Shown here piece after piece: positions 22,547 through 33,586 of a DNA stretch of 64,000 nucleotides. Below the pieces are notes generated by a model. It was given only the letters and a program-made list of their open reading frames with translations, was not told the origin of the DNA and ran no database searches. Every line of letters begins with the position of its first letter. Position 1 is the stretch's first letter. This DNA comes from Toxorhynchites rutilus septentrionalis (lineage: Eukaryota; Arthropoda; Insecta; Diptera; Culicidae): contig NC_073746.1 of the NCBI RefSeq assembly GCF_029784135.1, forward strand, positions 150,771,056-150,835,055, in the 5' to 3' direction. The translations under genes and the position numbers were made by a program.

Positions 22547-23536
22547 CATCCGGTCTAATTAAATTAAAAATCCTTATATTTTTTGTACGTTTTCGAATGC
22601 ATCACACCATATATTGATGATTCTGATAAATAGTGTCCAGATGGAGGCATCTCAGTGTCGTTGGTTATTGAACTCAATTGGCGAAAGTAGACCGATATGA
22701 AATGATAATGTTAGTTGCATGCAAGGGTTCAATGACAGAATGGTCGATGTTCCCTGAATCATTGCTTCTACTCTGGCTTACTATCAGAAATTGCCAAAAC
22801 ACTTGCGATTCAAATTGGGAACGGAACTTCGTCCAACATTTGTTGAGCAGTGCGAAACAAGCGAAAACATCAAGAATTTTACACACGAAAGCTCCTTGTC
22901 TGACACCAATTCAGAGCGTAACCCGCGACGCCGGGGAAGCGCGCGAGTTCGTCGCGACCGGGGATTTTGCGCAGATAAGCGGTCGGCTTAAGCGCCACTC
23001 CCGCGAGGGAGACCGACCGCCGTGTTTTATCCTTGCCCGGCAATGAGACACCCACTGAGGGCGGGTTTGTCCTTTTTCTCACAAACCCGGTTATTTCCGC
23101 GACTCTTCTGCGCTAAGAAGGACCCGCGACACCGTTTGTCCGCGTTCCACAATTCAGGCAACAGAGGCAATACGGTTGTTTCCAATGAACACCGTTTATG
23201 CCAAAATTCTCATCATTGGACCTACGCAATGATGCCAAACCCACCCACCTTGAAGTTTCAGAGGACGAGGTGCGGGGGTTGAAAAGTTGTCCACAACAGA
23301 AGAGGAGCCCCAACCCTGGGCTCGTGACCTATCTGAAATTTATTCGGGTTTTTAGGCTACACCGCTAGCCAGTAAATGCACAAAACTTCCGTCTACATCT
23401 AATTATTGGTTATCACACAACATTCATTCAGCTAACTCAACATATTATCCCACAAGTTTTAATTATATTTACAACATTTACTTCGAAACTTCCAATTAAC
23501 GAAAAATAATAACTACATGAACAATTTTATTTAACT
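22547..23536. other. GC-rich non-repetitive stretch, no gene recognised
   Basis: From about 22900 to 23340 the sequence is markedly GC-rich with many CG dinucleotides, unlike its surroundings. Overlapping ORFs exist on both strands (22678-23046 plus, 22879-23082 minus) but none has a recognisable domain. It could be a regulatory region, an LTR or a cryptic exon. I see no inverted or direct terminal repeats. Confidence 0.35.
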
Positions 23537-23594
23537 ATTACGGGATTCGAACATCGGACCCATTGATTCAAGTCCAGCGATTATTCTACAAAGC
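23537..23594 (-). repeat. tRNA-like fragment
   Basis: On the minus strand, TGTTCGAATCCCG is a good RNA polymerase III box B, preceded by a degraded tRNA-like arm. The acceptor stem cannot be formed. It is either a SINE head or a tRNA pseudogene. Confidence 0.35.
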
Positions 23595-23600
23595 CTAATT

Positions 23601-26600
23601 TCGCATCTTGTGTAACCCTTTATTAATAGCGATCAGCATAAGCGCGCCGTCGGTAAATCTCTACGCTTCGATTGCATGTGGCATTGTTGTGTGGCGTTGT
23701 TAGTTGTGTGTGGTTTTATTCTTTGGTTCTTTTAACCCTACATGCGCATGTTATTTTAGGGTAAAAATAGTTTTCTACTCACACTACCTAGGTTTTACGT
23801 GGAGAATCTACCTTATCGCCGTTCCACGCCAGGCGATGAATGGTAAGTCCGTAGGCGTTGAGTGCGCGTTCGACTCGTAGATGTGTCGTGATGCGCCTTC
23901 CCTGGATGCGCGAGTGATGGTTTGCGCTCCGCGCGGCCACTAGAATTGACGGACAAGGTGGCGGAAATCCAATCTCCGATCGTGGGTCAGAAGCGGCTTT
24001 TTCCTACACACGACAGTCAAAAGAACACCACACACAGGCCACAATTAAAATTAATGCTAGCCACATGTCACATGCCGAAGCTTACCTTCAGTTCCGCTCA
24101 ATGGGGACACAAGCGGAGAGTTAAATTCACGGAAAACAACTACTGGACTAAATTTAATCACTATTCTAAATATGAAAATAAAAAAAATCACAAAATGAAA
24201 CTTTATCATACTGACTAGCACATGTAGCCTTTCACCAAAATCTACCTTCGGATTTCAACTCGCGACACCAGAACAAACTAATCCGCTCCTGCCTTTTTCA
24301 CTTTCGAAGTCGGAATGGCAAGCATATCTCAAGATCCTCAGATCAGCGAGACATTCATTGGAACCGGAATTACGTAATAGTTAACGATGTTAACTATTTT
24401 GTATTCATACCGAAATTCCCCTGCGCTTTCATTGGTCGCGCATTCAAGCATTCGCGGGCGATACCCTTTAACCTCCCGAGCAGAGTTCAAGTCGAAGCGC
24501 TCGCCGGGTTTTGAAATTTGAAGAACAAGAAAACCCCGCCGAAAGACTCTGCCATTTGGGGGAAATATCCAAATGAAAAAATAGCAAAAAAAAGGAAAGC
24601 ATGAGTCTTTCGGAGTGTTGGTAGGTGGGTGTCTTGGCTAAAACAGCCGCCCCGTCACATCCAGCACCCATTTTGGCTAGTTGCTCAAATCTAAAATCGG
24701 GAGCGGCACTCGCGTTGCCAAACATCCAATACATAGAAAGAAGAGAGAATCCCAGATCCACACAGGAGAGATTGTGTTGGATCTGAAATTCAAAATAACG
24801 AAACGAGGGGCTTCCAAAAGTCGAAATCAGTACCGTGCTACAACCCTCTAATACTTATCAAAGATTACACGTGTTTGTTGTGTTGCAATGTGTCTGGATT
24901 CGTTCATGCTCCAGTGCTTTGTATCCAGCAATCTTCTAATATTATTTGCGGCATGACATTTGACAGCGTTTGTGATGTGAAATTCTTACAGAACTGAAGT
25001 TCCGCCCAAATACAAATAAAAAAATTATCCGCACCCGAAACCACATTTTTGTCTAGACCAATTTTCCGCATTTCATTCACTTCCTGTAACGAACCGAAAT
25101 TCAATTCAGTTTCGTCGTAGACGTTGCGAAATAAAAAAAAAAATGAGGGAAATTTCGCACTCAAAAGAGGGAAGGAATTTTTCATTCCCCACCCACACTC
25201 GGAAGTAATCACCGTCAACGAAGATGTAAGGATATTCAACTTCAAAGTAGGTTATGGTGGCCTGCATTGAAGCTTAACATTCAGCTCCCGGCATCTCACT
25301 AGAAAGGTTTCCACGGAATTATAATTTTCCATAATTTCGAGGAATTAAACCAAATGCTCCAACTACTGGCGAACACCGGAATCGTGGAAGAGCTCACTTC
25401 CCTTCATTCCTGTTTTTTTTTTCTCTCGGTGCTCAATACGTACGGACTCATCGTCGTCGTTGCTCGTATCGCGTACACAATGGCGTTTTTTTATTAGATT
25501 TTTTTTTATTTCCGTTCTTCCAATTCAATTCAATTATTTTTATCGTTACATTCGTCGTTCGCCGCGAAAATAAATATATCCTTCCTGAAGGCTCATCGAC
25601 TTCTGGCGGTAAAAAGCGAGCGCGTTGTGATGATGAGCCCGGAGGAGAGAAAATTCAGCGAACATATTGTGTGTCATGTCAATCGTCCAATCGTCATTTA
25701 TTGTATTTTTGTAACTTATTCGCTGGGATCGAATCATGTCGGAATCACAATAATAAAAATGTATTGTTTGGAATCGCTGTCTATTTTTGCGAGGAATGGT
25801 TTAAGATCCTATTCGAGCTGCATGAATGGGTAACTTAATAGTTGAATGGAATGTGTGGATAATGTATCTCAATTTTGGATTCTTCGTTCGATGTCTTCAT
25901 TGGTTTTATGTGGAGTAATTAGGAAAAATTAGCGAGAATAAAAAAAATCCTCAACATAGCACCGAGGCATATGCTCCGATCACTGTTCGCTGCCTATGGA
26001 GCCGGAAGCATGGACACGCAATCAAACACGCATCAATGTGGAGGTAAAATGCTGAAAGCAAACATAACTAATGTACGACATAAATCGCCGAGAGCACTTG
26101 ATATGATCAATTTCATGTAGAATAAAACTTATCAGTGGCTGAAAGGGCACATTATCCTTAGATACCACGAAAAAGCATTAAACCGACAACGGCTCGTAAT
26201 TGCTAGCAAGTCGCAAACCGAAGGAAAAAAATGTAGATACAAGCTACAGATAGTCTTTTTTTGTGTCTTCATTCCTCGCAAACACCCGAATATCGGATTA
26301 CACAGTATAATGTAATGTATTTGGTATGTGGAATGACATTAGTTTTGTCATAACTAGCGAAATGCTCGCGTTTATAGAAACACAAGCTGTTTATGAACAT
26401 CGTTTCCACTGCATCATTGCAAGTGATTTCTTCACTATGCGCAATAAAATTCCCCTCAGGGTGGGGACGCTCGTGACTAGCGTAAGGCAAGCAGCATCAA
26501 TGCTAATCGTTCTAATCCTGATGAATCCTGATGGTTGACATCGAAATCTGAACGAAGCTCTGGCAAAAATTACGCAAATTTTGTAGAACTACAATGAGAA

Positions 26601-27925
26601 GGCAGTGTTCTTCCCTGAAACGAAGTGTCTTCGGAAGGAAAATACATCTTCGTTAGCACACCATTTGACCTACCACGCGAGTCACAAGTATCGAACCTGT
26701 GCTTGCATCCGTACATCAAAGGACGAAACTTTTCTTACGCGGAGCATCAGCTGCCGACAGTAACGAAAGATTCTGCTTGCTAACGCACGCGAGGGAAAAT
26801 TATCCTCGTGAAAGGAGCATGCTCGTAAACAGGGGAAATATTAAATTACCTCTTTTCCACGATGACTTAGAGGAGTGACTGCACTTTCCCGGGAAGAAAC
26901 AAATGAAGCTTGCTTGTAGTTTGCGCTCTAAAGGAGATATTTCCACACCTTCTGATGCCGGTGCCGGTGAGCTAATGTGACCGAGTCCATCCGTTCACTG
27001 TTCTGAGGAAATGCATGGGGAAGTAACTTTCGTGCCTGGTTTTATTTATAATTCATGATATTTTAACACGAGCACCGAGAACAACCCCGCAGACTGAACA
27101 AGTGGAGCCATGAAATCGCTCGATGTTGCGGTGAAATTTCATTCCACCGACAATCAACTTGCAGAGCAGGTGGTGATTCCTGTCTTCAATTTGCCGATGC
27201 AAGTGAAAAATGGATGCTTTCAGAGTGTAAACGGGGTTTCAATCTATTAAATAATGCAATGTTTCGGTAAAAAATTTAACATGTAGCTTCACGATATTGA
27301 GTAATTCTCCACTCTGGAAGATCTGAAAATATTCGAAAATTTATTCGATCGTCTTCAATTTGGACGAAATTTGGCGCAGTCTTTCGGAGGGAGAGGCTAA
27401 ATATTGAGTCATTTAAAAAGTATTGTCTTTTTTTATTTATTGATCGATTTGAAACGCGATTGATCATTGTTATCTATAAGCTTTCGTCATTTTTCTGGTA
27501 ATTACATAATTCCATCCATGTATTCTTCTATGGTTTCCCGTTGTTTCGTTGATCGCTAGCTGATGGGAGTTTCGAACGAATTGGCGACTTCAAGCTTAGC
27601 GATAACAGCAATTCTTGCTGCGCTAATACCAATATCTTACATTCTAATTTAAGTGTACATATAACTATTTATTCTATTATTAAGGAGGGATCCTGGTCTT
27701 GAAGGTCGAAGAAATCGTTTTTTTAGCATATTTGCAAGCTTATGCCCTCAAAAATTTTGTCCTAAAAGGATTTTACGATATTTGATTTCGTTGGAAAGTT
27801 ACAGTCAAAAGAATGAGGTCACCTCAAGGGATATAATATCGCTGTACGATTTTTTCCACGCGTTTTTCTCGAAACTATGTTTTTTCAGCTGGTGGTATCG
27901 ATATCTCGACCGATTTGGCTGTATT
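23601..27925. other. Long stretch without a recognised gene
   Basis: No family of repeats described elsewhere in the window and no convincing ORF was recognised here. The composition is moderate in GC (for example 23640-24000 and 24420-24720). It is probably intronic single-copy sequence, and regulatory elements are possible but not demonstrable. Confidence 0.4.
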
Positions 27926-28284
27926 TTTTAAATAACAATGTAAAAATGAATTATCAAAAGCGTTACGTAGCCGTTTTTTCATATCAAAGGGCCTGGCTGA
28001 GTAAGGAAGTAAAATGTGTCCTCAAACCAAATTACACGTTCTATGGATAATATTGTATAGAATTTAAAAAAAATATACTGAAAGTGCGTTTTAATATGGT
28101 GTAACGAGAAATATTATCAAAACAAATTCAGCAAAAATGGTGGTACAGGTCGAACTCGATTATCCGGAGACTTGATTATCCGGGATTCGATTATCCGGAA
28201 TTTTAGACTCGATTATCCGGAATATTTTATTTTTGATTTTCGGAAATTTTGAATAATTTGTATAATAATTCCATATTGAATAGC

Positions 28285-28737
28285 CAATATGGGTATCAAA
28301 TGAAAGGGCTTGACTAGTAGGATACAGTTATTTATGAAAACTGCAAATCCAAAATGGCCGCCACCACAAGATGGCGGATTACATATTTTCTCAGAACCCC
28401 ATCAATATGGGTATCAAATGAAAGGGCCTGACTAGTAGAATACAGTTATTTATGAAAAATGCTAATCCAAGATGGTCGCCACTACAAGATGGCGCCAAAT
28501 ATATTTTTTCACAACCCCATCAATATGTGTATCAAATGAAAGGGCTTGACTAGTAGAACACAGTTATTTATAGGAAATGCAAATTCAAGATGGCGGCCAC
28601 AACAAAATGGTGCATTACATATTTTCTCAGAACCCCATCAATGTGGGTATCAAATGAAAGGGCCTGACTAGTATAATACAGTTATTTATAAAAAATGCAA
28701 ATCCAAGATGGACGCCACTACAAGATGGTGCCATATT
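28285..28737 (+). repeat. Tandem repeat, about 118-bp unit, four copies
   Basis: The phrase GGGTATCAAATGAAAGGG recurs at about 28290, 28410, 28527 and 28645. Each copy carries 'GACTAGTAGAATACAGTTATT' in part and 'CAAGATGG'. Single units also occur at 29715-29810 and inverted at 32570-32760. Confidence 0.75.
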
Positions 28738-29545
28738 TTTGACGTGGGACTACGTCTAACCGGAAATTACGGGGGGTAAAATGAAAACCTAAACACAGAA
28801 CATGCAGGAAAAAATGCAAGATTTCGAATGCTTATAACTCGAACATTTCTTACTGGATCGGAGAGATGTATGCATCAATTGATAGGGAATATTTCTACGC
28901 ATCTATCGCAATTAATAGAATGTTATGTTTCATTAGATAAACAATTGAATAACTGTGAAATGTTGAGCGTTATCTAAACGCGCTAACTGCCTTGTTTTGA
29001 TTGGCCCGATTTACGGTTTCCCCAACACGACCATCAAAACCAAGCAGACTTGTGGAAATCGGCATTGAAAATACATGAAAGTAGAGCGAGCTTTTGTTCC
29101 CTCCGAAATGTGTTCCCTAACAGAGATTTCAAAACTTGTTTTGCATAGCGGGTACGGGTACGGGTACAACGTTTTTGCTCGGTTATTCAAGATTGCATTG
29201 AAGGATATGCCTTCATATGTTCAGCTCACAGAATTTCTAAGCACACCATTTGATGATTAGGCAAAATGTTGATAACCATTTGCTGCGATAACGCCTATTG
29301 ATTAAACAATATGTGTTTAAGGTACATGTCCGAAACTGAGTGCCTAAAGTTCATCAAATCAAGCAAATTCGCAGTTCGAGAAGTACATACACTTGAGAGA
29401 TGCAAACTTTAGGGGTAAAAGTAAAATAAATAATCGTTTGATAATTCTTCCGTTCACATATTTTGTCCTAGGCATCATACCAAATGTAAAAGGACTGTCA
29501 TTAAATTTACTTGAAACGAAGAACATAATCTATCACAATGCATGA
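28738..29545 (+). mobile_element. GACGTAG-terminus element, partial
   Basis: Begins TTTTTGACGTGGGACTACGT and follows the 442-1592 element through the TTCGAATGCTTATAACTCG segment and the region with CATCAAAACCAAGCAG. The opposite terminus is not recognisable. Confidence 0.55.
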
Positions 29546-29953
29546 ATCGACCTTACATAGCCTTTGTTCAATCGTTTTACTCACATTTAATTGAATTGGG
29601 AAATTGTTTCATTCAACCAAAAATTTAATCAATACAAACAAATGATTGCTAAGCTAAGATAGCCCCACCTTGCGGTTATATCATAAATATAACCCACCCA
29701 TTTTTTCCCAACCCCTTCAATATGTGTATCAAATGAAATGGCTTGACTAGTAGAACATAGAAGATCATGATATAAATACAAATCCAAATACAAATCCAAG
29801 ATGACCGCAGTTCCCAAATAACTGATTACTTTTTAATGATTTAATTCAGCTTGCCCTGTTTGTAAGTATGTTTGAGTGTTTGTAGGATTGCCCCACATTA
29901 ATTGAAATTTGACCCCGTTCCTGATCACTAATTGATCTGAAATTTGGAACATA

Positions 29954-31249
29954 AAGGGTGTGTCACATCAAATTGCATCACGGAAAAAATGCTGTAGAAA
30001 TTTAATTTTCAGGAATTATATCTTCAGCTTTCGCTTATAATCAGATAAGAGTGTATAGATCACGTTGGCCATGCTTCACTGTCAATTTTTCGTAAATTTG
30101 GAAAAATGTCGTCGAACGAAAAAGAGCGTCGTGAATTAATCCTGTGCACTCATTTCGAGAATCCGGAGTTGTCACATCGGGACATCGGTAAGATGCTGGG
30201 AATCGTCCAATCCACGGTCAGCAGAGTACTAAAACGATACTTCGAGAACCTAACCATCGACCAGAAGGTGAAGAACAGCAAAAATGGATGCTCCGTCAGT
30301 GAAAAAGATCACAAGCGCGTAGTTATGCAGTTTAGACGTGATCCGAGAAGTTCGGTCCGGGATGTCGCCAATAAGCTGAATTTGTCAAGTTCATTCGTCC
30401 AGCGGACCAAGCAGCGCGAGGGCCTGCGTACATACAAGGTTCAGAAGGCTCCTAACCGCGACAAAAGGCAAAACATGGTGGGGAAGACGCGAGCCCGGAA
30501 GCTGTACACCGAAATGCTGACGAAGCCGCATTGCCTGGTAATGGACGACGAAACCTACGTCAAAGCGGACTTTCGTCAGCTGCCGGGCCTGTTGTTCTTC
30601 TCCGCAGAAGACAAATTCAGCGTTCCGGAGGAGATTCGCAAGCAGAAACTATCCAAGTTTGCCAAAAAGTACATGGTGTGGCAAGCGATCTGCTCTTGCG
30701 GAAAGCGGAGCGCCCCCTTCGTGATGACCGGCACGGTAAACGGGCAGGGTTACCTTAAGGAGTGCCTACAGAAGCGCTTACTATCACTATTGAAGCAGCA
30801 CGAGGGCCCGACCATCTTCTGGCCGAATCTCGCTTCGTGCCACTATTCAAAGGACGTGTTGGAGTGGTACGAAGCCAACGGGGTCACCTTCGTGCCAAAG
30901 GAAATGAACCCGCCCAACGCGCCGGAGCTTCGCCCAATAGAGAAATATTGGGCGATTATGAAGCAGGCCCTCCGGAAGAACCCAAAAGTTGTCAAATCGG
31001 AGCCGGACTTCAAGAGAAAATGGATTTCTGTTCAAAAAAACTACAACCTGACGTTGTACAGAACCTTATGGACGGGGTAAAGAGGAAGGTGCGAGCATAC
31101 GGGCTTGGGCTCGAAGTATGAATAAAAAGAAAATGCCAAAAGTTGTTTAATAGTTTTTATTTTACTGTCTAAAATTTTCAAAAGAATCGATCTACTGGGC
31201 GAATTTCTACAGCGTTTTTCCGTGATGCAATTTGATGTGACACACCCTT
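29954..31249 (+). mobile_element. ITmD37E-type Tc1/mariner element, 1296 bp
   Basis: Both ends carry about 48-bp inverted repeats beginning AAGGGTGTGTCACATCAAAT, differing by about one substitution and one indel. TA is duplicated outside (29952-29953, 31250-31251). The inverted copy of the surrounding repeat at about 32395-32410 preserves the empty site, GGAACATACCTTT in reverse. It encodes one transposase, now broken. Confidence 0.92.
30106..31121 (+). pseudogene. ITmD37E transposase, inactivated
   Basis: Cut-and-paste transposase. Start ATG at 30106 (MSSNEKERRELI). An N-terminal helix-turn-helix region covers about 15-110 (LSHRDIGKMLGIVQSTVSRV, then a second HTH). The DDE domain has the first Asp in VMDDETYVK. 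The second position reads WPNLASCHYS, where the family has Asp, so it is changed to Asn. Glu is in LRPIEKYW. The spacing from the second position to Glu is 37 residues, which defines D37E. A one-base loss in the A-run at 31034-31040 shifts the last 30 or so codons; the intended C-terminus (DVVQNLMDGVKRKVRAYG) lies in the frame that ends at 31121. Two independent defects, otherwise well preserved, suggest recent loss. Confidence 0.9.
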
Positions 31250-31296
31250 TACCTTTAATTCTATTACCATTATAAAACTGCGTATTCCATGATCTT

Positions 31297-31736
31297 TTTT
31301 TTTATTAATTCGTTTATTTTTACAGGCTCAGTTACTTAAGTTTAAAGGAGCCGAATTCTTAAATATAATTTTAAAACTATATATATATATAAACAATTTT
31401 CTTACATCTATGGTTAGTAAGGTGGAAAACTGATTACTCGCGGTGTACTCGAGTTTAGAAGGGTGACATATTTTTAGGAGAAGGATGGGATATAAGGAAA
31501 TTGTAACAATGTTGATGAACACTCAATTCTTAAATCTATTCGTATATCTATAGTTTATTTACATTTCTACTTATTCTACTATTTATAGCAAGGGGATGAA
31601 TTACCCGCAAAGGAAGAAAAGGAGGGTATAAGGATGTAGGGACAATCACACACGAAGATCTATAGCTTTAAGGAAAACATATATATGGGACATGTAATCA
31701 AGGTCTAACCGAGCCAACACATCTCTCACCGGCACA
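31297..31736 (-). mobile_element. LINE 3' fragment, minus
   Basis: Flanked by a 13-bp exact duplication, ATTCCATGATCTT, at 31284-31296 and 31737-31749. It contains the poly-A end (T-run at 31296), the 3' UTR and the last codons of the same LINE group as 17467-22003 (GAGCCAACACATCTCTCACC strand). It is 5'-truncated to about 440 bp. Confidence 0.85.
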
Positions 31737-31848
31737 ATTCCATGATCTTGAAAAATTCAATTTGGCTAAAAAATGGCTTTATTTATTTACTGTATTCTAT
31801 GTATTCTATTAGTCAAATCATTTTCTTTGATAACAATACAGCGTAACT

Positions 31849-32232
31849 GCGATATAATGTACATTTTACTTTCAAAATTGTACGTTGTATCGAATTGTAC
31901 GTTATATCGAAACATTATAAAGAACTCAGAAACGTAGCTTATATTACTTTATTGTGTTGCTGTTTGAGTAAGGTTAATGGAATAATTTAACTAGAAGACA
32001 AAGCCTTTCCCATGATGTTTCTCTTCGTACTGTTGATTAAAATTTGATTCATTAGAATCCGGAATCACAAAACAGTTGTACTTCGGGATTGGTTTAAAGT
32101 ACAACCCAAGCTTTAGTATCAAAATACAGATAATTAATTGTTCTTTCTGAAAAATACTATTCAAAAAATTATTCCTTTGGACTTTGAAAATGTGTACGTT
32201 ATAACGAGGGTACGCTATATCGAAGTTTCCCT
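31849..32232. mobile_element. MITE with CAG(C/G)G(T/A)AAC-type ends
   Basis: Left end CAGCGTAACTGCGATATAAT; right end is the complement of CAGGGAAACTTCGATATAGC. Subterminal GTACATTTT / GTACACATTTT phrases also pair. There is a TA at the left flank and a degraded right flank. It is a pogo-like MITE by the look of its ends. Confidence 0.5.
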
Positions 32233-32339
32233 GTTTTGAGGGGAATGCAAAAAATACATAGTCGACTATTTAGTGGCGGTTACCTATTCGAATTTATGTT
32301 GTTCATAATGTAGTCTCTTCTCCAAGTCAAGCCATTTAG

Positions 32340-32760
32340 CCATTTTTTAGGGGCGGCCAAATTGAATTTTCAAGCAGTTTTATAATGGCAGTATAATTAA
32401 AGGTATGTTCCAAATTTCAGAACAATCAGTTATCAGGAACGGGGTCAAATTTCAATTAATGTGGGGCAATCCTACAAACACTCAAACATACATACAAACA
32501 GGGCAAGCTGAATGAAACCATTTAAAAGTTATCAGTTATTTGCGGACTGTGGCCATCTTGGATTTGAATTTTTCATGATCTGATATGTTCTACTAGTCGA
32601 GCACTTTGACTTTTTGACTTTGACTTTTTTCATTTGATACCCATATTGATGTGGTTTTGAAAAAATATATATATTTGGTACCACTTTGTGGTGGCGGCCA
32701 TTTTGGATTTGCGTTTTTAATAAATAACTGTGCTCTACTAGTCAATCCCTTTCATTTGAT
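32340..32760 (-). repeat. Inverted arm matching 29690-29953
   Basis: The minus strand of this region follows 29715-29953, then 31252-31283 and 31750-31790, with the ITmD37E and LINE insertions absent. It therefore acts as an internal reference for both insertion sites and shows that the composite element has a palindromic core. Confidence 0.7.
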
Positions 32761-33586
32761 ACAGGTCAGACTCGATTATATACAGACTCGATTATATGTG
32801 ATTCGATTATACACAGTTTGGATAAAATTTTTTTTTTTATATTTCAAATATGACTTATTTCAAGAAGAAATGTAACCTTAAGTTGAAATTTGAGTGGCTA
32901 TTACATGTACAGTGGGGTGAAAATAGTGATTTTTGGAGATTTGGTTTGATTTTTTACCAGGAATTCTTCATATCGATATTGCAGCCAAATTAAGAAAGAT
33001 AGAATTTGGGTGTCAAAGAACAAATTGTAGAGCGGTTTGAGAGCTTCAATTTTATTGATAAGAACAATCCAATTAGTACAATTTTTAGGATAAAAGTAAT
33101 AATAACACATTAAAAATTAATAACTTTTAAGTTTTTCACTTCCAAAATGTTATTAAAATATACTAATTTAGATGTTCCACTACTATATCCTATACTAAAT
33201 TTTCTCATCTTTCAAATGAAGGCAACAGAGTTGTCTTCCGTAGCGTACTTTTTAATGTAGAGCCAGTTTGAGGCAACAGAGTCCGAAACAGAAAAAATGT
33301 TCTATAACTTTGTCATTGTTGAAATTCGAACATATGCGTAGAAGGATTTTTTTCATCAAATATGATCGCCTATCACCTCCTGAGAGAATCTGGATAAATT
33401 TATTTTTTTTCATGTAAGAAAGGTGTTTTCTGACTTTAAGGGGATGAATCAAAAATCCAATTCCTTTTTTATATTCAAAAAACAAAAAAGTACATGCAAA
33501 AAAAAACGAATAAAAAAAATTTTTTTTGACTCGATTATCCGGAGTGAAAAAAAAAATCAATACTCCGGATAATCGGGTCCGACCTG

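Larger units (their letters stand above)
28146..33586. mobile_element. Composite TA-inserted element, 5.4 kb, CAGGTC ends
   Basis: The left end is CAGGTCGAACTCGATTATCC and the right end is the complement of CAGGTCGGACCCGATTATCC. TA lies outside each end (28144-28145, 33587-33588). The flanks read continuously when the block is removed, and 44540-44600 shows the matching unoccupied site around a TA at 44559. Such ends and the TA target fit pogo-like Tc1/mariner elements. A further left-type end occurs inside at 32762, so the block may be two elements. No pogo transposase is present; the content is repeats and later insertions. Confidence 0.6.

Noticed and set aside
22678..23046. 122-codon ORF in the GC-rich stretch as a gene
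   Set aside because: No domain, competing ORFs in other frames, and length expected by chance in GC-rich DNA.
28200..28740. Satellite centromeric array
   Set aside because: Only four 118-bp units, within a transposon-like block.
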